Below are positions 8,042 to 17,698 of a stretch of DNA of 64,000 bases, in pieces (within the stretch, counting starts at the first letter, position 1; the number at the start of each line of letters is the position of its first letter). Source of the DNA: Nocardia iowensis. GTDB taxonomy: Bacteria; Actinomycetota; Actinomycetes; Mycobacteriales; Mycobacteriaceae. The position numbers and the translations under genes were made by a program. Location: the NCBI RefSeq assembly GCF_019222765.1, contig NZ_CP078145.1:7936001-8000000 (forward strand), given 5' to 3'. Under the pieces are notes generated by a model. That model did no database searches, had not been told where the DNA came from, and worked only from the letters and a program-made list of their open reading frames with translations.

Positions 8042-8548
8042 ACTTCCCCTCATCAGGTTAAAACAGTCAGCCTCGACCATCGAGGCTGGACAGTGGTCCT
8101 CGCAGGCCCAGCTCAGTTTGTCGCCCCATTGTTGCCGGTATGTAACCAGCAATTCAGTTCGGCGCGACGCTCCGGCTGGCGACCGGAACCGAGCCAGGTT
8201 CCGCCGGGCCGACGCGTACGTGCCGTACCCGGGCCGGTGAAGTCCAGTGTGGGTGGCTCGTGGCGAACATTAAACGCTAGGTAACGGCACTGCAACGCGA
8301 GCTTTCATAAAGATCAATGTGATGTAGGTCACAGTCGAACACATGCAAATAACGCTCGACATGCATAAATGCATTGGTGGAGACAGTCCGAGCGGCTGAT
8401 CGATGCCGGTGAAGTCACCAAAGCGCCAAGTGCTGAATACGGGACAAGGCCGTAAGAATATCGTCAGAGTTTCGTCGAAAGTAAACAATCACGAGGAGAT
8501 TACGGCGAGCCAACTTCTCAATACGCAGTTACTACGTAGATAAGGGCG
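8042..8548. other. 507-base non-coding region upstream of the porins
   Basis: No supported gene. It is noticeably more AT-rich between about 8300 and 8540 than its surroundings. It contains the CRP/GlxR-type palindrome at 8318 and presumably the promoter and 5' leader of the porin run. Confidence 0.55.
8318..8333. promoter_or_regulatory. CRP/GlxR-type palindrome
   Basis: The sequence TGTGATGTAGGTCACA matches the consensus TGTGA-N6-TCACA perfectly. It lies 277 bases upstream of porin copy 3, the nearest gene reading away from it. CRP/GlxR regulators of actinobacteria bind this motif. Confidence 0.65.
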
Positions 8549-8740
8549 TCAACCGTGGTGCGGCGGCTTCTGCGCGCGCAGCCAATCATCGGCGGCGGAC
8601 TCGTCTGCCGAGTCGTCTCCGCGTTCGTCGCTCGTAGTGTCTGGGAGGGCGTCGCCGAAGATTTCGGCGAGACGCGCCGCATCCCTCGCCCGGCGAGCTG
8701 CCGGACGAGGGATGTCGTCGGAGGGGCCGGAGACCGTAAT
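8549..8740 (-). CDS. small conserved-looking protein coupled to moaB2, non-ATG start
   Basis: On the minus strand a frame of about 63 codons runs to a TGA at 8549. It encodes ARLAEIFGDALPDTTSDER, an acidic stretch, then ADDWLRAQKPPHHG, with GC-rich third positions like a real gene. No ATG, GTG or TTG is available in frame: the only candidate near the moaB2 stop is ATT at 8740-8738, overlapping that stop by one base (TAATT instead of the familiar TAATG). The composition and tryptophan/PPHH ending resemble a small actinobacterial protein I cannot name. Function unknown; an earlier start is impossible without reading inside moaB2. Confidence 0.5.
   Translation of the reverse strand: MTVSGPSDDIPRPAARRARDAARLAEIFGDALPDTTSDERGDDSADESAADDWLRAQKPPHHG
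8680..8714 (-). other. 15-base hairpin inside the moaB2-distal frame
   Basis: Arms CATCCCTCGCCCGGC and GCCGGACGAGGGATG pair with one mismatch around a five-base loop. No T-run follows. It begins 26 bases past the moaB2 stop codon and could be an attenuating structure, or a coding coincidence, since it lies in the small frame. Confidence 0.45.
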
Positions 8741-9318
8741 TATTCGACCAATCCGGAGAGTTCGCCGATCACTTTGCTGGCCAACGGACCGAGGGTCGCC
8801 ATGCCATCGCGTACCGCGGCCCGGGTGCCGGGCAGGTTGACCACCAGCGTGCTGCCGGAAACACCGGCGACACCGCGGGACAGACCGGCGTCGAGCGAGC
8901 CGGCCACCCGGCCGGACGAGCGCAGGGCCTCGCTGATGCCGGGCAACTCGCGGTCGAGCACCTGGGAGGTGGCCTCGGGGGTGACGTCACGCGGGGACAT
9001 GCCGGTGCCGCCGACCGAGATGACCAGATCGACACCGCCGATCACCGCGGTGTTCAGCGCGTTGCGGATCTCGACCTCGTCGGCCTGTACCGACACCGAT
9101 GCGTCCACGAGGAAGCCTGCCTCGGTGAGCAACTCGGTGACCAGCGGGCCGAGCGAGTCAACACCTCCATGCGCCGTTCGATCATCGACGACCACCACCA
9201 GAGCACGCCCCGCCACCGGAGCATCGATTTCCATGGTGCTCACCGTAGCGCTTGTGCCGAGAACGTCAGCGGCCGTATCGAGCAGCGGCGTCAAGCCACC
9301 CTGGAGCACCCGCATCAT
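8740..9318 (-). CDS. moaB2: MoaB/Mog-family molybdopterin protein
   Basis: A 192-residue MoCF-fold protein related to MoaB/Mog, which adenylate or otherwise handle molybdopterin. The signature LVISVGGTGMSPRDVTPEA (about residues 98-116) matches the family GGTGxxxRDxTPEA motif, and STLVVNLPGTRAAV fits the later conserved loop. It starts with ATG overlapping the pepD stop (ATGA), so it is translationally coupled to pepD exactly as Rv0984 follows Rv0983. Two adjacent ATGs (9318 and 9315) are both possible. Confidence 0.88.
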   Translation of the reverse strand: MMRVLQGGLTPLLDTAADVLGTSATVSTMEIDAPVAGRALVVVVDDRTAHGGVDSLGPLVTELLTEAGFLVDASVSVQADEVEIRNALNTAVIGGVDLVISVGGTGMSPRDVTPEATSQVLDRELPGISEALRSSGRVAGSLDAGLSRGVAGVSGSTLVVNLPGTRAAVRDGMATLGPLASKVIGELSGLVE

Positions 9319-10754
9319 CGGCCACCGTCCGCCGGTGCGCCGGTGAGGGTCACCTCGACGGTCTTGGGGTTGTTGCCTTGCTCATCGGTGTAGGTGACCT
9401 TCACTTTGTCTCCTGGTTGGTGCGAGCGAACGGCGGCGACCAGTGCGTCGCCGGTGTTGATGCTGCGGTCGTTCAGCTTGGTGACGACCGCGCCCGCGGG
9501 GATGCCCGCCTTCGCGGCGGGGCCGTCGGGAGTGACTTCCAGCACCCTGGCGCCATTGATCGAGTCCAACGCCTGGATCTTGACGCCGATCTGCGCGTAG
9601 GTGGCATGCCCGGTTTTGATGAGCTCGTCGGCGACGCGACGGGCCTGGTCGACCGGAATGGCGAAACCGAGGCCGATCGATCCGCTCTGCTGGCCTGCTC
9701 CCGGCTCCCCGGCGCCGAGGCTGGCGATCGCGGTATTGATGCCGATCAGCTTGCCGTTGCCATCGACGAGCGCGCCACCGGAATTGCCGGGGTTGATCGC
9801 GGCGTCGGTCTGAATGGCGTCGATCACCGGGTTGGCGCCCGCGGGGTTCTGCGGGCCCTGGCCCTGGGTCGACACCGGGCGGTTCAGCGCGGAGACGATG
9901 CCGGTGGTGACGGTCCCGGCGAGGCCGAGCGGCGATCCGATCGCGACGACCGGCTGGCCGACCTGCAGGTTGTCCGAGCTGCCCAGCTCGATCGGGGTCA
10001 GACCGCTCTTGCCGGAGACCTTGATGACGGCCAGATCGGAGACCGGGTCGGCACCGACGATGGTCGCGGGCGCGGAGCTGCCGTCGGAGAACACGACCTC
10101 CATCTTGGCGCTCGGGCCACCGCCTGCGGCCACGTGATTATTGGTCAGGATGAGGCCGTCGGAAGACAGCACCACCCCGGAGCCCTCGCCCTCGGCGCGG
10201 CTGCTGGCCACCTTGATCATCACCACGCTGGGCAGCACCTTCTGTGCCACCGCCTGGGTCGAGCCCGCTGGTGCGTTGGAGACCGTGTTGACATTGGGTT
10301 TCGGTTGGTCGAGTGCATTGGTAATCGGCGCGCGCCCGTTGTCCGAGTGGGTGGCCAGCGCGCCGACCGCGCCGCCGACGCCACCGCTGACCAAGGCCAG
10401 CGCGACCGCTCCCATGACAAGACCGGTGCGGACCGGGCGCTTGGCCGGTGCCTGCTGCGCGCCACCGAACTCCGGGCCGGGATAGCCCGCCCCGTGCGGC
10501 GGCTGCGGGTCGAAGTGCGGTGCGCCGTAGTCCGGGCCGGGGAACGGCTGGGTGTGCTGATGCGGCGGCGGGTAGTGCCCCGCCGGATGCTGTCCCCCCA
10601 GGGGCCCGTAGCCCTGCGGTGCGTAGGCGGCGTCCGCCCCGTATGGCGTGCCAACGGGACCCGCCGGTGCGGCCGGGATCTGGTCGGCCGGCTTGGACAG
10701 GTCCGATGCGGCGTTCGCCGGCTCGTCCCGCCGGTCCTTCGAATCCTCGGTCAT
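9315..10754 (-). CDS. pepD: HtrA-type serine protease PepD
   Basis: A 479-residue protein started at MTEDSKDRRDE (10754), where GAGGAG precedes. Layout: a disordered Pro/Gly/Tyr/Gln-rich cytoplasmic N-terminus, one membrane helix (VMGAVALALVSGGVGGAVGA, about 120-140), a trypsin-like domain and one PDZ domain. The triad is visible as His in NNHVAAGG, Asp in SDLAVIKV and Ser in GNSGGALV. PepD degrades or refolds envelope proteins and tunes the MprAB/SigE stress response. An MprA-box-like repeat lies about 50 bases upstream, so it likely has its own promoter besides read-through from mprAB. Confidence 0.95.
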   Translation of the reverse strand: MTEDSKDRRDEPANAASDLSKPADQIPAAPAGPVGTPYGADAAYAPQGYGPLGGQHPAGHYPPPHQHTQPFPGPDYGAPHFDPQPPHGAGYPGPEFGGAQQAPAKRPVRTGLVMGAVALALVSGGVGGAVGALATHSDNGRAPITNALDQPKPNVNTVSNAPAGSTQAVAQKVLPSVVMIKVASSRAEGEGSGVVLSSDGLILTNNHVAAGGGPSAKMEVVFSDGSSAPATIVGADPVSDLAVIKVSGKSGLTPIELGSSDNLQVGQPVVAIGSPLGLAGTVTTGIVSALNRPVSTQGQGPQNPAGANPVIDAIQTDAAINPGNSGGALVDGNGKLIGINTAIASLGAGEPGAGQQSGSIGLGFAIPVDQARRVADELIKTGHATYAQIGVKIQALDSINGARVLEVTPDGPAAKAGIPAGAVVTKLNDRSINTGDALVAAVRSHQPGDKVKVTYTDEQGNNPKTVEVTLTGAPADGGR

Positions 10755-10802
10755 GGACTCCTCGTTTCTCCTCAGCGTCTGCCGACCAGCTTGACGACGA
10801 CG

Positions 10803-10821
10803 ACTGAGAGCGGACTGAGAC
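10803..10821 (-). promoter_or_regulatory. MprA-box-like direct repeat upstream of pepD
   Basis: On the minus strand the repeat reads GTCTCAGT-CCG-CTCTCAGT: two 8-base units separated by 3 bases. This is the 8-3-8 geometry described for the M. tuberculosis MprA box. It sits 49 bases upstream of the pepD start codon. Confidence 0.7.
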
Positions 10822-10956
10822 CGTGCTTGCAATTGTCCGAGACTGCGTACCCACTCCGAGCGGACTACCGACCGCTCCCCCAGCCATACGATACGGCTCC
10901 GGCCTCCGCCGCGCGCGCCGTCGAATTCACCGGATCCGATTCCATCGAACGCTCCG

Positions 10957-12441
10957 TCATTCGGTCGTCGGCGCGCCCGGCTCCCCTGGTAGGACGATGC
11001 GCACCAACGTGCCGCCGCGCGGTGAGGTATCGATGGCGATGGTGCCGCCGTGCTTGGTCACCACCTGTTTCACGATGGAGAGGCCGAGTCCGGAGCCGGG
11101 CATGGAGCGCGACGCCGTCGTCCGGTAGAACCGCTCGAACACCAACTCCCGTTCGGCGGGCGGTATTCCGGGTCCCGCGTCGTCGACCGTCAATTCGAGC
11201 AGGCCGGGACCGGTTTCGTGCATGCTGATCCAGACCTGCGCGCCGGTTGGGCTCCACTTCGCGGCGTTGTCGAGGACATTGAGAATCGCCCGCTCCAGCC
11301 CGGCTTCGTGGCCGTAGATGAACCAGGGTCGCAACCCGGCGACGAACTCGATGCCACTGCGTCGGCGCCTGGCCCGCTCCAGCGCGCGCTCGGCCACCTC
11401 ACCGAGGTCGACCCGGTCGTAGACGGTCTCGGGCGCGTCTTCGCGCGCCAGGTCGACCAGATCGCCGACCAGCGTGGACAATTCCTCGATCTGCGCCATC
11501 ACGTCCGCGCGCAGCTCGACCATGTCCTCGTCCGGGATGCTCGGTGCGCCCGGTCGGCTCGACGCGATCAGCAATTCCATGTTGGTGCGCAATGAGGTGA
11601 GCGGGGTGCGCAATTCGTGTCCCGCGTCGGCCACCAATCGGCGTTGCCGGTCCCGTGATTCGGTGAGCGCGCGCAGCATGGTGTTGAAACTCTCGGTGAG
11701 CCTGGCCAATTCGTCGTCGCCGGTCACCGGGATGGGCGTCAGGTCGTCGGTGCGCGCCACCCGCTCGGTCGCCGCGGTCAGCCGCGCGATCGGCCGCAAT
11801 CCGGTGCGGCCCACCGCGGTGCCCGCCGCCGCGGCCAGCACGACCCCGCAGCCGCCGACGACGAACAGCAGCCAGGCCAACCGGTCCAGCACCTCCCTGG
11901 TCGGTTGCAGCCGCTGCGAAATGACCAGCGTGACACCCGAATCGGTACGCCGAGCCAGGACCCGCTGGTTCTCGACGGTGCGCAACGATGAAGGCTGCTC
12001 GCCGCGGGCTACCGCCAGTTCTTCGGAAGCGATGGGCGGCCGGGTCGGTTGCGGCGGTACGTACGCCGGGATGGGGTTCACGGGTGCGCCGGGTGGGATC
12101 GGATAGATGATTCCCACCCCGATGTCGTTGGAGAACAACGTCGCCAGGCTCAGTGTCTGGAAGGTCATGTTGTCGATGTCGCCGTTGATCATCGTCGCGG
12201 ACCTGGTGTGCAACTGCGCGTCGACATCGCCGTACAACGCGCGCGCCACCATCGCGTAGGCCGCGATCGAGGTCACGGCGACCGCGATGGCCACGACCGA
12301 CGCGGCCAGCAAGGTCACCCGCCAACGCAACGAGACCGAGCGGGTGAGCGGAATGGGTGGCCGCATTTCGGCCGGGTCGGGCGGGCGCTGTTGCTGTCCC
12401 AGCCCGGCGACGACGGGTCGCTTCGGAACGGTTCTCGGCAT
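10957..12441 (-). CDS. mprB: Sensor histidine kinase MprB
   Basis: A 494-residue kinase. Features in order: membrane helix about 42-64, an extracellular sensor with a Pro-rich loop (PIPPGAPVNPIPAYVPPQP), a second helix around 185-205, a HAMP linker, and the H-box DAGHELRTPLTSL. Then come the N-box (NVLDNAAKWSP), G1 (VDDAGPGIPP), F-box (FERFYR) and G2 (GSGLGLSIV). MprB senses envelope stress and phosphorylates MprA. It lies 8 bases downstream of mprA on the same strand. Confidence 0.94.
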   Translation of the reverse strand: MPRTVPKRPVVAGLGQQQRPPDPAEMRPPIPLTRSVSLRWRVTLLAASVVAIAVAVTSIAAYAMVARALYGDVDAQLHTRSATMINGDIDNMTFQTLSLATLFSNDIGVGIIYPIPPGAPVNPIPAYVPPQPTRPPIASEELAVARGEQPSSLRTVENQRVLARRTDSGVTLVISQRLQPTREVLDRLAWLLFVVGGCGVVLAAAAGTAVGRTGLRPIARLTAATERVARTDDLTPIPVTGDDELARLTESFNTMLRALTESRDRQRRLVADAGHELRTPLTSLRTNMELLIASSRPGAPSIPDEDMVELRADVMAQIEELSTLVGDLVDLAREDAPETVYDRVDLGEVAERALERARRRRSGIEFVAGLRPWFIYGHEAGLERAILNVLDNAAKWSPTGAQVWISMHETGPGLLELTVDDAGPGIPPAERELVFERFYRTTASRSMPGSGLGLSIVKQVVTKHGGTIAIDTSPRGGTLVRIVLPGEPGAPTTE

Positions 12442-12449
12442 GGCTTGCC

Positions 12450-13136
12450 CTAGGGGGGCGTCTCCCGCAGCACGTATCCGACGCCGCGCACCGTGTGGAT
12501 GAGGCGTGGTTCGCCGTCGGCTTCGGTTTTGCGGCGCAAATAGCCGATGTAGACCTCGAGGGCGTTGCCCGAGGTCGGGAAGTCGTAGCCCCAGACCTCC
12601 TCGAGGATGCGGCTACGGGTCAGCACCCGGCGCGGATTCGCCATCAGCATTTCCAGCAACGAGAACTCGGTGCGAGTCAGGCTGATCGCGCGCTCGCCGC
12701 GAGAAACCTCTCGGGTCACCGGATCCAGCGACAAATCGGCGAACGTCATTGCCTCCGATGCCTCGCCCGGATCGGCGGTCGTGCGACGCAGTAACGCGCG
12801 TAAACGCGCGAGCAATTCCTCCAACGCGAACGGTTTCGGCAAATAGTCGTCGGCGCCCGCGTCGAGGCCGGCCACCCGCTCGGATACCGAATCACGTGCC
12901 GTCAAAACCAAAATCGGAAGATCGTCACCGGTGCTGCGCAAGCGTCTGCAGACCTCCAGCCCGTCCATCCGGGGCATCATCACGTCCAAAACCAGGGCGT
13001 CCGGTCGTTGACTCGTCGCCTTGTCGAGGGCGTCGACGCCGTCCACCGCGAGGTCGACGGAGTAGCCGTTGAAGGTCAATGACCGGCGCAGCGACTCACG
13101 AACGGCGCGATCGTCGTCGACTACCAGAATGCGCAT
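12450..13136 (-). CDS. mprA: Response regulator MprA (OmpR family)
   Basis: A 228-residue regulator started at [16 protein letters not shown] (13136). The receiver has acidic pocket DDD near residue 7-9, phospho-acceptor Asp in [12 protein letters not shown], Thr in LVLTARDS and Lys in DYLPKPFA. The C-terminal winged helix ([13 protein letters not shown] to [12 protein letters not shown]) binds direct repeats. It heads the mprAB-pepD-moaB2 series, and an 8-3-8 repeat immediately upstream suggests autoregulation. Confidence 0.95.
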   Translation of the reverse strand: MRILVVDDDRAVRESLRRSLTFNGYSVDLAVDGVDALDKATSQRPDALVLDVMMPRMDGLEVCRRLRSTGDDLPILVLTARDSVSERVAGLDAGADDYLPKPFALEELLARLRALLRRTTADPGEASEAMTFADLSLDPVTREVSRGERAISLTRTEFSLLEMLMANPRRVLTRSRILEEVWGYDFPTSGNALEVYIGYLRRKTEADGEPRLIHTVRGVGYVLRETPP

Positions 13137-13503
13137 GCGACCAGTTTGACCGTATCGACTGAGAGGCGACTGAGAGGCGCCACCCGACACGCCGGGTCCG
13201 CGGTCGACCGGTACGCCGGATGACAGCACCCGTTCAGCTATCGACGATCTGGAGCTGCCTAGATCACCTGTCCAGTTGGTCTGTACACTCCAGAAGTCGT
13301 ACAACGCGAAACCTGTTACGTGTAGCCATATTCGGGCACCGTCCGACCTTGTCCCTCAGATTGCCGATAGGCAGTCCTCGCGGTATGTTCCCTGCGGTAA
13401 AAAGAAGACCTTTAGTTGGTTCTCGGCGGGTAGATCCCACTTACGTTGAACAGCACGTGCCATCCCGAGGGCCCCTGCGCGGAGTGGAGGCGACGGAAGC
13501 GGA
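13137..13503. other. divergent promoter region between mprA and the conservon
   Basis: This 367-base stretch has no supported gene. It must drive mprA leftwards and the conservon rightwards. The only specific element I recognise is the MprA-box-like repeat at its left end. Confidence 0.55.
13158..13176 (-). promoter_or_regulatory. MprA-box-like direct repeat upstream of mprA
   Basis: On the minus strand CTCTCAGT-CGC-CTCTCAGT: two identical octamers with a 3-base spacer, 21 bases upstream of the mprA start codon. The same octamers with the same spacing occur before pepD. Confidence 0.72.
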
Positions 13504-16296
13504 ATGGAAGCAAAACCGCGTTCCTGGTATTTCAGCCTGTCCAACTTGCCGGTAACCCGGAAGGTCGGCATCGTTCTCCTGCTGCCCGTCCTACTGGCCT
13601 CTACCTTCGCGGTGTTGCGGATCAACGATGAGCTCGGCACGATTTCGCAGCTGAACGCGACCTCCGAGCAGGCGCGAATCATCCGTCCGATGCTTGCCTT
13701 CGGCGCGGCCACCGAACGCCTCGCGATCACCGCTGCCACCATGCGAACCAACCAGACGCAGGACCCGGAGCTCGACAAGGTCAGCGCCCGCTTCGATCAG
13801 ACCGCGGTCGATCTGGAGACCACGCTGCGCACCGCCACCGGCGACAACCGCGTGACCACCGAACTCGGCGCGGCGATCGCGGCGGGCCGGACCATGCGCA
13901 ACGGGCTGCTCAACAGCTCGCCGCAGACCATTGCCGAGCAGTCCGACGAAGTCGCCGCGCGCATCGGTAATGCGATCGCGGTGTCGCCGTCGCTCGAAGA
14001 GGTCACCATTCAGCGGTACTTCCTGCAGCTCGGCGTCAGCACCAACGCCCGCCGGGTGTTCACCCAGGAATACCTGATGATCACCACCGCCGACCCAGCG
14101 CGCAATCCGGCCGTCCAGGCCAAGCTGCTGATCGCCGCCGGGTCCGAGCTGGTGCTCAACGCGCAGTACGCGCAGCTCAACCCGTCCTCGGCGATCAACG
14201 CCGATACCCTGCTCAACGCCGTGCAGTCGCGCCTCGCTGCGCTCGGTCAGGGCGGTGGCGATCCCGGCGCCATCATGGATTCGCTCAACACCTCCAGCAA
14301 GGCCTACGACCAGGTCACCAACAACCTGGTCGACATCATCGATGACAAGCTCGCCAATCAGACCGCCGACGTGCGCAGCAGCGTGCTGCGCGATGTCGCG
14401 ATCGTGGTCACCACGCTGCTCGCCTGCCTGGTGCTCGGCTTGGCCGTCGCGCGCTCGCTGGTGGTGCCGATTCGCCGGCTGCGCAGCGACGCGCTGAAGG
14501 TCGCGCACGAGGACCTGCCCCGCGAGCTGGAGCAGGCCCGTTCCGGCGGCGCCACCCCGGAGATCGCCCCGGTCGACGTGCACACCACCGAGGAGATCGG
14601 CCAGCTGGCCCGCGCCGTCGACGACATTCACCAGGCCGCCCTGCACCTCGCGGCGGACCAGGCCCGGCTGCGCTTGCAGATCGGCAACATGTTCGAGACC
14701 CTTTCCCGGCGTAGCCAGTCCCTCGTCGAGCAGCAGCTCGCTTTGATCGAGGACCTCGAGCACGACGAGGACAACACCGAACGGTTGCAGAGCCTGTTCC
14801 GGCTCGACCACCTCGCCACCCGCATGCGGCGTAATGGCGACAACCTGCTGGTGCTGGCCGGTACGGCACTGCGCCGCGGCCAGCTGCACCCGGTCCAGCT
14901 CTCGGACATGCTGTGGAGCGCGGTCTCCCAGGTCGAGGACTACCAGCGGGTGGAGATCACCGCCGTCCCCGAGGGCATCGTCGCGGGCGAACCCGCGATC
15001 GACATCGAGCATCTGCTCGCCGAACTGATCGACAACGCGCTGCGGTACTCGCCGCCGACCACTCCGGTCACCGTGTCGGTGGCCCGCGCGGTCGACGGCG
15101 GTTACCTGATCGAGGTCACCGACCGCGGCCTCGGCATGGCCGCCGAGGATCTGAAGGTCATCAACGACCGGCTCGCCTCGGGTGGTGAGGTCACCGTCGA
15201 AACGGCGCGCCGGATGGGTCTTTTCGTCGTCGGCAGGCTCGCCAAGCGGCACACCATCACCGCCAGCCTGCGCCGCACCTCCACCATGGCCCAGCAGCCC
15301 GGCATCACCGCGAGCGTGCACCTGCCCGGTGCCCTGGTCTCGCCGCCATTGGACGCCACCGATCCGAACGGGCAGCCGCTGCACTTCACCGGCGAGTACG
15401 CGCTGCCCGCGGCGCCGTCGCAGAACACGCAGCCGCGCAACCTGGTTCCGGTGCCGAGCCTGCCGCAGCACAACGCGCCGCGGTTCGAGGTGACCACGTC
15501 GGGACTGCCGCAACGCCGGCCTGCCATCCGGGTCGCCGAGGCACCCGGGCAGCCGGTGGTCTCGATGGCCGCCCGCAACAACACGCCGGACAGCGATCCG
15601 GACTCGCAGCCGCCGACTCAGCCGTGGTCGATCAACAACCAGAGCGACGACCGGTCCCCGTTCGGCCCGCCGACGGCGAACGAATCGAGCACCAGCCCGG
15701 GTCGGCCCGCAGCCGCGGAGCAGGAGCAGAGCACTGACCTGTGGACCGAGCCGGAGCCGACGGTTGCGCGTGAGCCCGAGCAACGCGACAGCCGCGACAG
15801 CTCGGCTGAGCAGCGCGACAGCTCGGGTGAGCCCGCCCCGGCGACCACTTCGCGGTCCGGTCTGCCGATCCGGCGTCCGGCCACCGTGCCTGCCGCCGAA
15901 CCGGCTCCGCCGCGGACGCCGGAGCCCGCGATGGTCACCTCCTCCCGGTTGCAGCCGGTGGCGGGTGCCTCGCCGACCCCGATCTATCAACGCATGGTCT
16001 CGGAATGGCTGGTCGAGCCCGCCACCTCGCAGGCGACCGAGACGACATGGACCTCGCCGGCCGATGCCGGCTGGATGGCCGCCGAGGAGGCCACCCGGCC
16101 GACCCCGACCGGTCGCACCAGCGGTGGGCTTCCTATCCGCACGCCGGGCGCGCAGCTCGTCCCCGGCGGCCTGGCCCAGGAAGACGAACCCGGAGCCCGT
16201 GACCCCGAGGAGATCCGGACCAACCTGACCAGGCATCTCAGTGGGGTCCGCAGTGGGCGGGCCAATGCGCAGTACAACGACGGAGGGCTTGCATGA
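13504..16296 (+). CDS. Conservon sensor ATPase (CvnA-like histidine-kinase homologue)
   Basis: A 930-residue membrane protein. First helix about residues 18-38, a long helical extracellular sensor, second helix near 295-320, a HAMP region, then the [19 protein letters not shown] helix typical of conservon kinases in place of an ordinary H-box. A GHKL ATPase domain follows ([24 protein letters not shown]). The last 300 residues are Pro/Ser/Glu-rich and disordered. In Streptomyces conservons, CvnA works with CvnB-D like a membrane G-protein signalling complex. Start ATG 13504 fits the first membrane helix. It is the first of five overlapping genes. Confidence 0.88.
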   Translation: MEAKPRSWYFSLSNLPVTRKVGIVLLLPVLLASTFAVLRINDELGTISQLNATSEQARIIRPMLAFGAATERLAITAATMRTNQTQDPELDKVSARFDQTAVDLETTLRTATGDNRVTTELGAAIAAGRTMRNGLLNSSPQTIAEQSDEVAARIGNAIAVSPSLEEVTIQRYFLQLGVSTNARRVFTQEYLMITTADPARNPAVQAKLLIAAGSELVLNAQYAQLNPSSAINADTLLNAVQSRLAALGQGGGDPGAIMDSLNTSSKAYDQVTNNLVDIIDDKLANQTADVRSSVLRDVAIVVTTLLACLVLGLAVARSLVVPIRRLRSDALKVAHEDLPRELEQARSGGATPEIAPVDVHTTEEIGQLARAVDDIHQAALHLAADQARLRLQIGNMFETLSRRSQSLVEQQLALIEDLEHDEDNTERLQSLFRLDHLATRMRRNGDNLLVLAGTALRRGQLHPVQLSDMLWSAVSQVEDYQRVEITAVPEGIVAGEPAIDIEHLLAELIDNALRYSPPTTPVTVSVARAVDGGYLIEVTDRGLGMAAEDLKVINDRLASGGEVTVETARRMGLFVVGRLAKRHTITASLRRTSTMAQQPGITASVHLPGALVSPPLDATDPNGQPLHFTGEYALPAAPSQNTQPRNLVPVPSLPQHNAPRFEVTTSGLPQRRPAIRVAEAPGQPVVSMAARNNTPDSDPDSQPPTQPWSINNQSDDRSPFGPPTANESSTSPGRPAAAEQEQSTDLWTEPEPTVAREPEQRDSRDSSAEQRDSSGEPAPATTSRSGLPIRRPATVPAAEPAPPRTPEPAMVTSSRLQPVAGASPTPIYQRMVSEWLVEPATSQATETTWTSPADAGWMAAEEATRPTPTGRTSGGLPIRTPGAQLVPGGLAQEDEPGARDPEEIRTNLTRHLSGVRSGRANAQYNDGGLA

Positions 16297-16700
16297 CCAA
16301 CGCGAACAGCACCACGGATGAGAACCTGAACTGGCTGGTCGCCCGCTTCACCCGGGACGTGCCCGGCGTGTCCCATGCGGTGCTGGTGTCGGCCGACGGC
16401 CTGTTGCAGGCGACCAGCCCGCACCTGCCCGCGGACCGCGCCGAACAGCTCGCCGCCGTCACCGCGGGCCTGGCCAGTCTGTCGATGGGCGCGGCGTCGC
16501 TGTTCGACGGCGGCAAGGTGATGCAGTCGATCGTCGAGATGCAGCGCGGCTATCTGCTGGTGATGAGCGTGGGCAATGGCTCGCACATCGCCGTGCTCGC
16601 CAACAAGTCGCACGACATCGGCCGGATCGGCTACGAGATGGCACTGCTGGTCGACCGGGTCGGCACGGTGGTCACGGCCACCGCCCGCACCGCGGTTTGA
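16293..16700 (+). CDS. Roadblock/LC7 protein (CvnB-like)
   Basis: A 135-residue roadblock/LC7-domain protein ([47 protein letters not shown]). Such proteins regulate Ras-like GTPases, in conservons by bridging the sensor and the GTPase CvnD. Its ATG overlaps the stop of the sensor gene (ATGA), so translation is coupled. Length and motifs are standard for the family. Confidence 0.92.
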   Translation: MTNANSTTDENLNWLVARFTRDVPGVSHAVLVSADGLLQATSPHLPADRAEQLAAVTAGLASLSMGAASLFDGGKVMQSIVEMQRGYLLVMSVGNGSHIAVLANKSHDIGRIGYEMALLVDRVGTVVTATARTAV

Positions 16701-16707
16701 GCGTGAG

Positions 16708-17079
16708 ATGTCCAATCCATTCGGACCTGGACCAAAACCGACCACGCGCGTCCGACCCTATGCCCTGACGTCGGGGCGTACCGAGCCCGCGGTCGACCTG
16801 CCGATGGAGGCGGTCATCGAGACCCTGTCCTACACTGCGCATCTCGACTGGCCTACCGGTGATGTCCGCACGGATATTCTTCGGCTCGGCACGCACCGAC
16901 TGTCTGTTGCCGAGATCGCCGCCCACCTGGATCGGCCGCTCGGCATGGTCCGGGTGATGATCGGCGACCTCGTCGTCGACGGCATCCTGCGTGTGCATTC
17001 GACACTGACTGACGAGGCGAGTTTCGACGAGCGCCGTTCTTTGATGGAGAGGACTTTGCGTGGACTCCGTGCCCTATAG
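16708..17079 (+). CDS. DUF742 protein (CvnC-like)
   Basis: A 123-residue DUF742 protein starting MSNPFGPGPKPTTRVRPYAL. The body has RVRPYALTSGRTEPA followed by a winged-helix-like core (LSVAEIAAHLDRPLGMVRVM, LVVDGILRVH). It is the third conservon component; its molecular role is not established, though the fold suggests a DNA- or protein-binding winged helix. It starts seven bases after the roadblock gene and overlaps the GTPase gene by 20 bases. Confidence 0.9.
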   Translation: MSNPFGPGPKPTTRVRPYALTSGRTEPAVDLPMEAVIETLSYTAHLDWPTGDVRTDILRLGTHRLSVAEIAAHLDRPLGMVRVMIGDLVVDGILRVHSTLTDEASFDERRSLMERTLRGLRAL

Positions 17080-17698
17080 GAAAATCGGGCCCGACACCAA
17101 CACCGGCCATACCGACTCGGACAACAACCGGATGGCCTCGACGAAGATCGTGGTCGCTGGCGGTTTCGGCGCGGGCAAGACGACTTTCGTCGGTGCGGTA
17201 TCGGAGATCGTTCCGCTGCGGACCGAAGCCATGGTCACCAGGTTCTCCGACGGTATCGACGATCTCGCCGACACCCCGGAGAAGGAGACCACCACCGTCG
17301 CCATGGATTTCGGCCGGATCATCCTGCCGGGCAACCTGGTGCTCTACCTGTTCGGTACGCCGGGGCAGCGGCGCTTCTGGTTCATGTGGGACGACCTGAT
17401 CCGCGGCGCGATCGGCGCCGTCGTGCTGATCGACACCCGCAGGCTGGAGGACAGCTTCGCCGCGGTCGACTTCTTCGAGGCGCGCAACCTGCCGTTCCTC
17501 GTGGCGGTCAACCGCTTCCCCAACGCGCCCCGCTTCCCGATCGCCGAGCTACGTGAGGCGCTCGCGGTGCGCGAGGGTGTGCCGATCGTGGACATCGACG
17601 CGCGCAATGCCAACGAGGTGCGGCAGTCGTTGGCCGCGGTGACCGAGTACGCCATTCAACGTCTCGCCGTGCAGGAACGCGAACAGGCGGTGCTTTGA
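17060..17698 (+). CDS. Ras-like GTPase (CvnD-like)
   Basis: A 212-residue small GTPase with GTG start behind GGAGAGGA inside the preceding gene. The P-loop is GGFGAGKTTF (about 34-43), switch region KETTTVAMDFGRI, G3-like LFGTPGQRRFWFMW where the usual DxxGQ Asp is Gly-Thr, and the base-recognition region VAVNRF in place of NKxD. These substitutions are normal for conservon GTPases. Acts as the nucleotide-dependent output of the complex. Confidence 0.92.
   Translation: MDSVPYRKIGPDTNTGHTDSDNNRMASTKIVVAGGFGAGKTTFVGAVSEIVPLRTEAMVTRFSDGIDDLADTPEKETTTVAMDFGRIILPGNLVLYLFGTPGQRRFWFMWDDLIRGAIGAVVLIDTRRLEDSFAAVDFFEARNLPFLVAVNRFPNAPRFPIAELREALAVREGVPIVDIDARNANEVRQSLAAVTEYAIQRLAVQEREQAVL

Noticed and set aside
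13591..16236. 881-codon minus-strand ORF opposite the conservon sensor
   Set aside because: Antisense shadow; the plus-strand frame carries clear membrane helices and ATPase motifs.
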